A DNA stretch of 64,000 nt, taken from Allomuricauda ruestringensis DSM 13258. GTDB lineage: Bacteria > Bacteroidota > Bacteroidia > Flavobacteriales > Flavobacteriaceae. The DNA is taken from assembly GCF_000224085.1 (NCBI RefSeq), contig NC_015945.1, positions 3,340,501 through 3,404,500 of the forward strand, in the 5' to 3' direction. The notes beneath the pieces were generated by a model, which ran no database searches, was not told where the DNA came from, and saw nothing but the letters and a program-made list of their open reading frames with translations. A program made the translations under genes and the position numbers. This document shows positions 41,383-49,717 of the stretch, one piece after another. The first letter of the stretch is position 1. The number at the start of each line of letters is the position of its first letter.

Positions 41383-43674
41383 TCACAAAGGAATATTCAA
41401 GTTGAAAGAAATATTTCTTCCAATATTGGCAATACCATCTGCCTTTAATCTGGACAAGTGTGAGATATAGTTCTTATCAAAAAGGTTATTTCCTGTAATG
41501 GAATATCCCACTTTTTGGTTGAAGATTCGTATATCACCGCCCACACCAACATTAAATAGATTATACCTTGAAGTAGGAGTTTCAAAATCTGCTACTTTAT
41601 TTTGGTCAAAAAAGGTTTGAAGCGTTACAAATGCATAGTATTTATAATCTTGGTTTTTATTCCATTCCACTCTAAAAGTATTTGTCCAACGGTTGGCCGG
41701 AATCAAGGGCAGGTCGGATTTATCTTCCAATTCACCAAAAACAATATCGTAACTACTTTCTAAATGGAGCCAATCCAAAGGATGGGGATGTAAATGGAAT
41801 CCGAACTCACCACCGTACAAGGTCGCATTTTGCTGTTGGAAATTATATATCGGATCCAATTCCCTAAACTCTCCTGTAGGTTCTAGATAGATATAATCGT
41901 TTATGATATTATAAAATGTATTGACGTAAGCTTCAATATGCTTGTTTCCATACTCCAAAGCCAAATCCACTTGAAAATTCTGTTCGCTATCCAAGTCTGG
42001 ATTTCCGATTTCCACTCGGTTCGCTCCGCTGTGCAAGCCATTCGAGGTCAATTCCGATAGGTTAGGGGCCCTAAAGCCTGTAGCCAGGTTCAAACGGCCC
42101 ATCACGTTTTGAGTCAGGTCCATTCGGTAACCCACAGCAGCATTGAAACTGTTGAAATCCTTGTTTAAAGCAGGAATGTACTCTTCATCCCCTTCGATAC
42201 CACTTTCTTCACCATTGATAGATCTAAGGTCGTAACGCAATCCAATTTGCAAATCACTATTGTTGAAATGTATGTGAGAAGTGGCCAAAACTCCAAAATC
42301 GTTTGTTGTAGCATTGGGAACCAACACTTCTTCCCCAAAGTTTTCATTGGTTTGATGCATTCCCTGAACTCCAAAAATGGTCGTCATTTTCCCCCATTGT
42401 GGGTTAAATTGAATGTTGTAGTTCAAGGTGCTCAAACGCATATCCAAAGCAGCTCCTTCTCCTTCTTCATGCTCTTCCTCCGCATGTTCCTCTTCGGTAT
42501 GCTCTTCGCCTTCATGTTCCTCACCTTCGTGCTCCTCCTCGTGATGGTGTTCTTCAAACTCTTTTCTATTATTGACTGTATACCCAAAAGTGGCCTCTAA
42601 ACTCGATTTTTTAAAAAAGAAATTGTTTTTGGAACTTATAATATGCGTGGAAAGCTCTTGGTAGGGCATCAAAGGATCCCGGTCGTTGTTCTGAACCCCA
42701 ATTTCTTCAGGAATACCAAGCTCCGAAGCATTGTAATTGTATCGGAGTTCAGTCTTAAATTTAGATGCTTGGTAGGCAAGACCCGTTTTTAAATCCGCTT
42801 CGTTAAACCTAGAATTTGTAACGCTAGTTCCATCGCCAGTTTCATAATCGGCATTGGTAGCATAAGCACCACGTACCAAAAACTTTAATTTTTCTCCAGA
42901 TGTCTTAAACCCTGCATTGGCATTATACCCCAAGGTATTGGTAAAATACCTCATGTTTACATCTCCAGAAGTTTCGCCGGAGGCTTCAAACTTTTCTGGG
43001 TTTAAATATAGTACACCGCCCAAGGCATCGGAACCATATAGCAAAGATGCTGGGCCTTTAATGACCTCTACACTGGAAATTCCCGCATCGTTGATACCCA
43101 AGCCATGTTCACCACCATATTGCTGATTTTCCAAACGAACACCTTGCGTGTACACCAACACACGGTTAAAACTCAAACCACGTATAACGGGTTTTCCGAT
43201 TCCCACACCCGTAGAAACCGATGATACCCCTGGGATATTCGTAATTCCTTCGGATAGGGTTATGCCGCCTTGTTGTTTCAGTTCTTCCATGGATTTTTGT
43301 TCCACCTTCATCACGTTTTCACGCTGTAATTTATGGAAAGGGGTAGACAGTACCACTTCATCCATTTCTATGGCCGATGGAGACATCTGATAATCAAATT
43401 GGTTGTTTTCAGAGTTGATTTCTATGGAAGTTGAATAGGTTTCAAATCCTATGTAAGATATAACGAGCTTATAGTTTCCTTCAGGAAGGTTTTTGAGGGA
43501 ATAGTTTCCATTTTGATCAGTAACCGTTCCGTTTTCCAATTGAGGAATGTAAACGGAAACTTGTTCCAAAGGTTCGCCAGTTTCAGCGTCCAATATCTTA
43601 CCTGATAATGTATTTTGAGTATATGCAAATAAGGGAACCAATGCTAAAAGCATTGAAATATATAGTTGTTTCAT
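41383..43674 (-). CDS. TonB-dependent receptor with His/Glu-rich loop, probable metal uptake
   Basis: A 763-residue outer-membrane receptor. After the signal peptide (about 1-19, LVPLFAYTQN) comes a CarboxypepD-regulatory-like domain (about 20-105), a plug (about 115-230, GKPVIRGLSFNRVLVYTQG and VEVIKGPASLLYGSDALGG), and a 22-strand-type barrel. Residues about 375-410 form a low-complexity loop of repeated HEGEEH and EEEHAEEEH units, a metal-binding feature seen in zinc receptors such as ZnuD. A secreted His/Cys-rich protein is encoded 42 bases upstream on the same strand. Uptake of zinc or another transition metal is inferred. Confidence 0.9.
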   Translation of the reverse strand: MKQLYISMLLALVPLFAYTQNTLSGKILDAETGEPLEQVSVYIPQLENGTVTDQNGNYSLKNLPEGNYKLVISYIGFETYSTSIEINSENNQFDYQMSPSAIEMDEVVLSTPFHKLQRENVMKVEQKSMEELKQQGGITLSEGITNIPGVSSVSTGVGIGKPVIRGLSFNRVLVYTQGVRLENQQYGGEHGLGINDAGISSVEVIKGPASLLYGSDALGGVLYLNPEKFEASGETSGDVNMRYFTNTLGYNANAGFKTSGEKLKFLVRGAYATNADYETGDGTSVTNSRFNEADLKTGLAYQASKFKTELRYNYNASELGIPEEIGVQNNDRDPLMPYQELSTHIISSKNNFFFKKSSLEATFGYTVNNRKEFEEHHHEEEHEGEEHEGEEHTEEEHAEEEHEEGEGAALDMRLSTLNYNIQFNPQWGKMTTIFGVQGMHQTNENFGEEVLVPNATTNDFGVLATSHIHFNNSDLQIGLRYDLRSINGEESGIEGDEEYIPALNKDFNSFNAAVGYRMDLTQNVMGRLNLATGFRAPNLSELTSNGLHSGANRVEIGNPDLDSEQNFQVDLALEYGNKHIEAYVNTFYNIINDYIYLEPTGEFRELDPIYNFQQQNATLYGGEFGFHLHPHPLDWLHLESSYDIVFGELEDKSDLPLIPANRWTNTFRVEWNKNQDYKYYAFVTLQTFFDQNKVADFETPTSRYNLFNVGVGGDIRIFNQKVGYSITGNNLFDKNYISHLSRLKADGIANIGRNISFNLNIPL

Positions 43675-43716
43675 TGTAAAAAATAAATGGTTTTTAAAAA
43701 AATTAAATCAATCTTA

Positions 43717-44055
43717 CTATGAAACAGATGGAGGACCGCGTAAAGCCTGGAAAGAAATTTTGTGCGGCTTATAAACAAATGTGTAATTGATGGTCGTGTA
43801 CCTTATTTCGGGTATCTCGACCGGAATGTAAGTTAAAGAAGAATTGAAGAGTACCTTATTGGCAAGGGTGAAATCATGAAAATCACAATCCAGATTGGCA
43901 TCGTGAATATGATTTGTGCCATAGGCTATACATTGGTTTTCTTGGTTATGCTCATACAAAGCATGTCCCAATTTTATAACGGATGGAGCTAAAATTGCTG
44001 CCACCATTACAAGGGAAACAAAGATGAGTATACGTTTATGGAGGTTGGTAAACAT
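43717..44055 (-). CDS. Secreted His/Cys-rich small protein (HYC_CC_PP-like)
   Basis: A 112-residue exported protein with an N-terminal hydrophobic segment (ILIFVSLVMVAAILAPSVI) and a cluster of potential metal ligands: HALYEHNQENQC, NHIHDANLDCDFHDF. The C terminus is RGPPSVS. This pattern resembles the small HYC_CC_PP-type proteins encoded beside TonB receptors in flavobacteria. A -7 element TACTTTTG (minus strand, 44069-44062) ends only 6 bases before the ATG, so a very short or absent leader is likely. It heads an operon with the TonB receptor and probably binds the same metal. Confidence 0.8.
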   Translation of the reverse strand: MFTNLHKRILIFVSLVMVAAILAPSVIKLGHALYEHNQENQCIAYGTNHIHDANLDCDFHDFTLANKVLFNSSLTYIPVEIPEIRYTTINYTFVYKPHKISFQALRGPPSVS

Positions 44056-44109
44056 ACTTCACAAAAGTAACCAAGGCACCTACTCTTTTTATGTTAAAAA
44101 AATTATAAA

Positions 44110-44625
44110 CTATGAAAAGAAAGCACCTAACCCCATGCGCTTAAGCATCTTTTTCTCAAAATCCCAAAAAAATTGATACTGACCGAACAACCAGCCAATA
44201 AAAACAAGGAGAATTTGGTAGATGGGAAAAATCAATAGGATTCGGAGTGCCCAATACACTGCAGAGTGTACATTTTCACTATCCAATCCGATCCAATGGA
44301 CCAAGGGACCGGCCAATTTACCGGAAAGACTGCCTGTAATCGCAAAAACAATGAAAATGGCGATCATTTCCCATTTATAGTCCACTTTCCATTTGTTTTC
44401 CACTTTTTTAAAGCACCATAGGAAAAACTTTATCAAAATAACATGCAAAAGCAATGTAATCCCAATGGTAAAGAACCATTCAAAAATTGTGTTGTTTAGT
44501 CCAAAAGCGTGTAATAGGCTCCGAGAAATGGTATAAGAGGTAAGTAAAACCAATAGGGTGCCCAAAATGGGAAAAAGCATTTGCCAGTTTTTCTGGATTT
44601 CCCAACGCTGCTTTATTTTTTGCAT
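44110..44625 (-). CDS. DUF6787-like integral membrane protein
   Basis: A 171-residue inner-membrane protein with four predicted helices (LFPILGTLLVLLTSYTI, FFTIGITLLLHVILI, MIAIFIVFAITGSLSG, ILLIFPIYQILLVFIGWLFG). The N-terminal KQRWEIQKNW and AIFIVFAITGS segments match the DUF6787 group as I remember it. Function unknown. It is 33 bases downstream of the DUF6146 lipoprotein gene, an arrangement I associate with flavobacteria. Confidence 0.75.
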   Translation of the reverse strand: MQKIKQRWEIQKNWQMLFPILGTLLVLLTSYTISRSLLHAFGLNNTIFEWFFTIGITLLLHVILIKFFLWCFKKVENKWKVDYKWEMIAIFIVFAITGSLSGKLAGPLVHWIGLDSENVHSAVYWALRILLIFPIYQILLVFIGWLFGQYQFFWDFEKKMLKRMGLGAFFS

Positions 44626-44658
44626 TATCTCAATATAATTGAGGGCAAAAATAACAAT

Positions 44659-45117
44659 TTAAATTCTTGGCAGAAAAGGACCTAGCCGCTGGTTATATTT
44701 TCTTTGAAAATAAATGAAGTAGTTATAGAGTTTATAGTTGACCTCGTAACCATAATCAATATTAGAATCATAATTGATTTGCATTTCGTAAAGGTTGGGG
44801 TTAAACCTATTGGGCTGCAATACCCTTTGATTCCAAGTAATTACCATGATTGCATTTCTATTTTCCAAGAATGATTGGGAATAGTAGCCCTCTGGTTTTG
44901 CAATGGAATTTAACCAAGTGTAGAACCCCGGCTCTATGATGATGATTTCATATTCGGTTTCGTCATCTGCGATTTCAACGGGTTTCTCGTCATCAGAATC
45001 AAAAAGGGCTTTTTCTTGGTTTGAAACATCCAAGGTCGATTTTTGCGAGGTACAAGAAATCAGACCAAAACAAAGTACCAAACAAAACAATAATGTATTT
45101 ATAAGCTTCTTTTTCAT
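44659..45117 (-). CDS. DUF6146-like lipoprotein
   Basis: A 152-residue lipoprotein: signal NTLLFCLVLCFGLIS with lipobox Cys (LISC), a linker rich in Asp/Glu, and a domain with EYEIIIIEPGFYTWLNSIAK and a Tyr-rich end (NYKLYNYFIYFQRKYNQRLG) that fits DUF6146. An upstream in-frame ATG at 45153 gives a non-signal-like extension and is rejected. Function unknown; likely cell-envelope. Confidence 0.8.
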   Translation of the reverse strand: MKKKLINTLLFCLVLCFGLISCTSQKSTLDVSNQEKALFDSDDEKPVEIADDETEYEIIIIEPGFYTWLNSIAKPEGYYSQSFLENRNAIMVITWNQRVLQPNRFNPNLYEMQINYDSNIDYGYEVNYKLYNYFIYFQRKYNQRLGPFLPRI

Positions 45118-45184
45118 CTTATTAAGATACAAAAAAGCCACTTGAAAATTCAAATGGCTTTGTTAAATATCGTTAGGTTGAATT

Positions 45185-45826
45185 TTATTTTCCGAAAAGC
45201 CCGCCCAGCATTCCACCAAGACCGCCTTTTTGCTTACCTCCACTATTTAGGGCTATTCCGGCCAAATCGTCAATAACGCTGCCATCACCATCACTATCCA
45301 AAAAAGTTTCTACTAGGGATTGTTGTTTGGCAGCTGTTTTACCACCGCCCATTAGTCCTCCCAATAAACCATTTAGGCCTTCGGGACTGTTTACGTTTTG
45401 TTGCTTGGTCTGTTTTCCCAAATAGCCCAAAATAATTGGGGCAGCAATTTTTAATATTTGAGAGATTGTACCGGCATCGATACCTGATTTACTGCTCAAA
45501 GCATTTTCTACTTGGGGTTGTTTGGATCCAAGGATATGGCCCAAGATTCCGGCACCATCATCCATTACATTTTGGTCCACACCACCTCCAAAAAGGCCTC
45601 CCAAATCATCCAATATACCACCATCGTGTTTAGAGGAAAGGGCATCCATGAGTCCTTGCGCACCTCCCGGGGTTGATGCATTCTTTTTCATGGCACCCAT
45701 TAAAAGAGGCATGGCCATGCTCAAAACATCTGCTGTTTTGCTTTCTGGTTGTCCTGTTTGACCAGCTACACCACTGACCAATTGTTTGCCCATTGGGCTA
45801 TTTATCAAATCCAATAATCCTGACAT
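45185..45826 (-). CDS. DUF937 domain protein with EF-hand-like loop
   Basis: A 213-residue Gly-rich protein. Two DUF937-type segments are seen: MSGLLDLINSPMGKQLVSGV with MAMPLLMGAMKKN, and AGTISQILKIAAPIILGYLG. Gly-rich linkers (GGLFGGGVD, GLLGGLMGGG) separate them. The C terminus carries LDSDGDGSVIDDLAGIALN, an EF-hand/dockerin-like calcium loop, then a GGLGGMLGGLFGK tail. No signal peptide. Function unknown. Confidence 0.85.
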   Translation of the reverse strand: MSGLLDLINSPMGKQLVSGVAGQTGQPESKTADVLSMAMPLLMGAMKKNASTPGGAQGLMDALSSKHDGGILDDLGGLFGGGVDQNVMDDGAGILGHILGSKQPQVENALSSKSGIDAGTISQILKIAAPIILGYLGKQTKQQNVNSPEGLNGLLGGLMGGGKTAAKQQSLVETFLDSDGDGSVIDDLAGIALNSGGKQKGGLGGMLGGLFGK

Positions 45827-45902
45827 TGTGTTAGTGTTAAGGTTAAAGTGACAATGTACAAAAAAGTGGGTTTTGAAAAGGTGTTTCCATTCAGAAATAC
45901 CA

Positions 45903-46856
45903 TCACTTTAGCAATTTGATAACTTTTTGTGCCAATTCGATTCCGATACGTTGCTGTGCTTCGATTGTAGAACCACCAACATGGGGGCTGAGGGAAATCT
46001 TGGGATTCATCAATATTTTGATTTCTGGATTGGGTTCTGACTCAAACACATCAAGTCCTGCAAAGGCCAAGTGGTCGGAATCCAAAGCCTCAACCAAGGC
46101 AACTTCATCCAAAACACCACCGCGAGAGGTGTTTACGATTCCAGAACCTGGTTTCATGAGTGCCAATTCTTTTTTGCCAATCAGGTATTTTTCTTGCGAT
46201 GGTACGTGTAGGCTCACAAAATCTGAATTCGCGAGTACTTCTTTTAAATCTTTACTTTTTAAAACGAAATCGACGGATTGTCCATCAAAATAAGAAAGGG
46301 TTATGGTCGCTTCTTTGGTATGATGGTCTGTAAATAGAACCTCCATACCCAAAGCAAGCGCAATTTTAGCGGTAGCTTGGCCAATTCTGCCAAAACCTAC
46401 TATTCCCAAGACTTTTCCGCGAAGTTCAACACCTGCCGAGTAACTCTTTTTGAGTTGTTTAAATTGACTATCACCTTCCAAAGGCATGTTTCTGTTGGAA
46501 TCGTGCAAAAAGCGGACCCCATTGAGCAAATGCGCAAAAACCAGTTCAGCTACCGATTCCGAAGATGCTTCGGGCGTGTTGAACACATGAATGTCTTTGG
46601 ATTTTGCATATTTCACATCAATATTGTCCAAACCAACACCACCGCGGCCAATCAACTTTAAGCTTGGGCAGTCGTCAATTAACTTTTTGTCAACCTTTGT
46701 AGCGCTACGCACCAAAAGTGCTTCAATTTTGTTTTTGTTGATATAATTTGCCAATTGCTCTTCGGCAACCCTTGTATTTTTTACTTCGAAACCTTCTTTT
46801 TCAAGCAAGTCGATTCCTGATTGGGCCAAGCCGTCATTCGCTAAAATATTCGCCAT
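45903..46856 (-). CDS. serA: D-3-phosphoglycerate dehydrogenase, short form
   Basis: First step of serine synthesis (3-phosphoglycerate to phosphohydroxypyruvate, NAD-dependent). The 317 residues have the NAD-binding GIVGFGRIGQATAK, the catalytic Arg in NTSRGG, Glu in FESEPNP, and His in LSPHVGGST. There is no C-terminal ACT domain, so serine feedback of the usual kind is not expected. It follows serC by 5 bases, which supports the assignment over other D-2-hydroxyacid dehydrogenases. Confidence 0.92.
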   Translation of the reverse strand: MANILANDGLAQSGIDLLEKEGFEVKNTRVAEEQLANYINKNKIEALLVRSATKVDKKLIDDCPSLKLIGRGGVGLDNIDVKYAKSKDIHVFNTPEASSESVAELVFAHLLNGVRFLHDSNRNMPLEGDSQFKQLKKSYSAGVELRGKVLGIVGFGRIGQATAKIALALGMEVLFTDHHTKEATITLSYFDGQSVDFVLKSKDLKEVLANSDFVSLHVPSQEKYLIGKKELALMKPGSGIVNTSRGGVLDEVALVEALDSDHLAFAGLDVFESEPNPEIKILMNPKISLSPHVGGSTIEAQQRIGIELAQKVIKLLK

Positions 46857-46861
46857 TAAAA

Positions 46862-47926
46862 TTATCCTTTCTTTTCGAGTTCACTCATTATATCTACCAA
46901 CACGCCTACACTTTCCATAGGAAGTGCGTTGTACATGGAAGCGCGGTAACCACCAACTGAGCGGTGGCCGTTGATTCCGTTTATTCCTGCTTCTTTGCAC
47001 ATTTCATCAAACACATCTTTTAATTCATCATCGGTGATGTTGAAGGTGGCATTCATATTAGAGCGGTCTTCTTTGGCGGCAATTCCGGAGAAAACAGGAT
47101 TGAGTTCAATTTCGGAATAAATTAGGTTGGCCTTGCGTTCGTTGATTTCCTCGATAGCTGGGATTCCTCCCAAGTCTTTTAACCATTGCATGGTCAGCAT
47201 GGAAACGTACACCGCAAAAACTGGAGGAGTGTTAAACATACTGTCTTTTGCCACATGTACGGAATAATCCAGCATTGATGGTATTTTTCGGGATACTTTG
47301 CCTAAAATATCCTCCTTTACAACCACAAGTGTTGTTCCGGCAGGGCCCATATTTTTCTGTGCCCCCGCATAAATCAAATCAAACTGAGAAAAATCGAGCT
47401 GTCTGGAAAAGATATCGGAGCTCATATCGCACACCAAGGGCACATCGGTTTTAGGGAACTTTTTGTACTGCGTCCCATAAATGGTGTTATTAGATGTTAG
47501 GTGCAGATAATCCAAATCGGAGGGAATATCGAACCCCTTCGGAATATGGTTGAAATTATCCTTTTGGGAAGATGCTACTTCCACAATATCGCCGAACAAG
47601 CGAGCTTCCTTAATGGCTTTTTGGCTCCATGTTCCCGTGTTTACATATCCTGCCTTTTTATCCAAAAAGTTATAGGCGGTCATTAAGAATTGCATACTTG
47701 CGCCTCCCTGAAGGAACAAAGCTTGGTACCCTTTGCCTTCGAGTCCCAAAAGCTCCAGGGCAAGGGCTCTCGCTTTTTCCATAATGCCCACAAACTCTTT
47801 GCTGCGGTGGGAGATTTCTATAAGTGAAAGACCAATGCCGTCCAGTTCAATAACGGCTTCGGATGCCTTTTGCATTACCTCTGCGGGCAAAATGCAAGGG
47901 CCTGCGCTAAAATTGTGCTTTTTCAT
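46862..47926 (-). CDS. serC: Phosphoserine aminotransferase
   Basis: PLP-dependent second step of serine synthesis, also usable in pyridoxal phosphate formation. The 354 residues begin KKHNFSAGPCILPAEVM, contain FLQGGASMQF, the PLP lysine in IYAGAQKNMGPAGTT, and end with INGHRSVGGYRASMYNAL. A type IV aminotransferase of normal length. Forms a tight operon with serA. Confidence 0.97.
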   Translation of the reverse strand: MKKHNFSAGPCILPAEVMQKASEAVIELDGIGLSLIEISHRSKEFVGIMEKARALALELLGLEGKGYQALFLQGGASMQFLMTAYNFLDKKAGYVNTGTWSQKAIKEARLFGDIVEVASSQKDNFNHIPKGFDIPSDLDYLHLTSNNTIYGTQYKKFPKTDVPLVCDMSSDIFSRQLDFSQFDLIYAGAQKNMGPAGTTLVVVKEDILGKVSRKIPSMLDYSVHVAKDSMFNTPPVFAVYVSMLTMQWLKDLGGIPAIEEINERKANLIYSEIELNPVFSGIAAKEDRSNMNATFNITDDELKDVFDEMCKEAGINGINGHRSVGGYRASMYNALPMESVGVLVDIMSELEKKG

Positions 47927-47997
47927 TTCCTTGGTTTAAGGGGTAAAGGTCTAAAAAATTGTTGGATCTATAAACCATTGCGAAGGTTAGGGTTTTC

Positions 47998-49044
47998 TTA
48001 AAGTTGAAGGAGAAATTGCATGGTGTCGATTCCGTCCGCGTAGTCGTTAAGGTTTGGTTTTTGGGTTTCTCCAAATTTCACTTCGTTTTCTCCCGCAGCA
48101 CTAGAAACCATACATTGAATTTGTTCTTCAAGTTCTTCCAATTCTTTTCTCAAACTTGATTCATCATCATAGTGGGAATAATACAACACAGAAATGGGAG
48201 AGGTGAGCCCTTTGTCTTCCTTCAAAAGCATAAAGCCATTGTCCAAAATCTTAAACTGACTCATCAAATAAACGGCTTTGTTGTAGTCATAGTTATTGGC
48301 ATATTTATGTTGATGAATGATATCTTTGTAATCGTAAAGCGCTTTGTACAAGGTATCAAAATCATAACTTTTGGGCACAAATAGTTTGGATACATTGCGG
48401 CAACCCAATCCGTAGTACCGAAAAATATCCTCGCCAAGTGATTTTAGTTCTTCTTCGGATTCATTTCCAGTTAGTATTGCAACGGAATTTCTGTTTTTTC
48501 GTATGATGTTGGGTTTATTGCCAAAATAATATTCAAAATAACGGCTTGTGTTATTACTTCCCGTTGCGATAACAGCATCGAAATTTTCTAGCTTTCCATC
48601 AACGAACTCAATTTTATCAGCTAGTGAGGCTTCTTGTTGAATCAAGTATTTTGACAGGTATGGAAGTAACATCTTGTCGTTGGAAGATAGTTTGGCCAAC
48701 ACCTTGTTGCCCGAGAGCAATACGCATAAAAAATCATGAAAACCGACCAAAGGAATATTGCCCGCCATCACGATACCTATTGTTTTTGGCGCATTATTCG
48801 AATCAAAAGTATAATCGTACAACCATTCCCTGAGATTTTCTTCTGTAAGCAAATGCCCCCATTGCTTTAGAGAAAACAATATGTTATCCTCGGTAAACCA
48901 CCCGTTGTGGTGTCGCGCTTGCACAACGATTTCCTTCAGTTCCGAATCGACTTTATCGGTCTTGGAATAACAATTATCACAAAAATCCGTTAAGTATTTT
49001 CCAAGTTTAACAAAAGCAGTTATGGTATTTGTATCTGATGCCAT
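47998..49044 (-). CDS. Acyl-CoA reductase (LuxC-like)
   Basis: A 348-residue NAD(P)H-dependent acyl reductase of the aldehyde dehydrogenase superfamily. Nucleotide and active-site regions include GIVMAGNIPLVGFHDFL, VIATGSNNTSRYFEYYFG, IIRKNRNSVAILTGNE and the probable nucleophile Cys in YYGLGCRNVSKLFVP. It lacks other lux genes nearby, so it probably supplies fatty aldehydes for lipid metabolism. It lies 71 bases upstream of serC on the same strand and diverges from a ferredoxin gene, a neighbourhood I associate with many flavobacteria; ferredoxin could be a redox partner. Confidence 0.9.
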   Translation of the reverse strand: MASDTNTITAFVKLGKYLTDFCDNCYSKTDKVDSELKEIVVQARHHNGWFTEDNILFSLKQWGHLLTEENLREWLYDYTFDSNNAPKTIGIVMAGNIPLVGFHDFLCVLLSGNKVLAKLSSNDKMLLPYLSKYLIQQEASLADKIEFVDGKLENFDAVIATGSNNTSRYFEYYFGNKPNIIRKNRNSVAILTGNESEEELKSLGEDIFRYYGLGCRNVSKLFVPKSYDFDTLYKALYDYKDIIHQHKYANNYDYNKAVYLMSQFKILDNGFMLLKEDKGLTSPISVLYYSHYDDESSLRKELEELEEQIQCMVSSAAGENEVKFGETQKPNLNDYADGIDTMQFLLQL

Positions 49045-49048
49045 TAAA

Positions 49049-49115
49049 TTTGTACACTAAATTACTAGGGTTTATTTTTGTCAAAAGTAAGCATGCTGAT
49101 AAGAATCAGCCCAAA
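49049..49115. promoter_or_regulatory. Overlapping divergent promoters of ferredoxin and acyl-CoA reductase
   Basis: Plus strand: TTTG (49049-49052), 20 bases, TATTTTTG (49073-49080), a very good Bacteroidota promoter for the ferredoxin. Minus strand: TTTG (49115-49112), 22 bases, TACTTTTG (49089-49082) for acyl-CoA reductase. The two -7 elements are almost adjacent, so the promoters may compete. A small hairpin CTGAT-AAGA-ATCAG falls in the ferredoxin leader. Confidence 0.7.
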
Positions 49116-49129
49116 AGGAAAAGAAAATT

Positions 49130-49483
49130 ATGGCAATTATTATAACAGATGAGTGCATAAACTGTGGTGCTTGCGAGCCAGAATGCCCGAACACAGCAAT
49201 TTATGAAGGTGCGGATGAATGGAGATATAGTGATGGAACTTCGCTGACCGGCGACGTAGTCTTGCCCAATGGCAAAGAGGTCAATGCCGATGAAGTTCAA
49301 GAACCTGTTAGCGATGAGCTTTATTATATAGTTCCGGATAAATGCACGGAATGCCAAGGATTTCACGAAGAACCCCAATGTGCAGCGGTATGTCCCGTTG
49401 ATTGTTGTGTTCCCGATGAAGACCACGTAGAAAGTGAAGAAGAACTATTGGGCAAGCAAAAGTTTATGCACCCCGATGGTTAA
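49130..49483 (+). CDS. 4Fe-4S dicluster ferredoxin
   Basis: A 117-residue electron carrier. Cluster motifs are [12 protein letters not shown] (first) and [21 protein letters not shown] (second), with the middle filled by an acidic insertion of about 45 residues (about 24-68). The C-terminal Cys pair in VDCCVPDED is close to the second site. It is ferredoxin of the 2[4Fe-4S] type found across Bacteroidota. It diverges from acyl-CoA reductase and is followed by a strong terminator. Confidence 0.95.
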   Translation: MAIIITDECINCGACEPECPNTAIYEGADEWRYSDGTSLTGDVVLPNGKEVNADEVQEPVSDELYYIVPDKCTECQGFHEEPQCAAVCPVDCCVPDEDHVESEEELLGKQKFMHPDG

Positions 49484-49506
49484 GCAATAAAAAACATTTA
49501 ATTTAG

Positions 49507-49533
49507 CCCCGAACCAAGGTTCGGGGTTTTTTT
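49507..49533 (+). terminator. Terminator of the ferredoxin gene
   Basis: Stem CCCCGAAC / GTTCGGGG with a 4-base loop, followed by seven T. A small membrane-protein frame begins right after the T-run. Confidence 0.9.
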
Positions 49534-49662
49534 ATGCAAGAAAAAGAGAAAGTATACAAAGGTATTTGGAAACAAGCGGGATGCATATTGTCCTTGATTG
49601 CCATTTTTGGTATCATAGCCTTGGTTGTAATAGGTTTCTATTTACTCATTCAAGGTTATTAA
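49534..49662 (+). CDS. Small membrane protein of 42 residues
   Basis: An ATG frame starting MQEKEKVYKGIWKQAG, then one long hydrophobic helix (ILSLIAIFGIIALVVIGF) and a short YLLIQGY end. The N terminus is charged, so a single-pass membrane protein is predicted. The ATG is the first codon after the T-run of the ferredoxin terminator; expression would need readthrough or an unrecognised promoter. No family recognised. Its clean signal-like charge and helix pattern, and normal coding composition, favour a real gene. Confidence 0.6.
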   Translation: MQEKEKVYKGIWKQAGCILSLIAIFGIIALVVIGFYLLIQGY

Positions 49663-49717
49663 GTTCCATAACCAAAACTTCAACTTATATTTGCAGCCTC
49701 AAAACACAAGAATTTAG

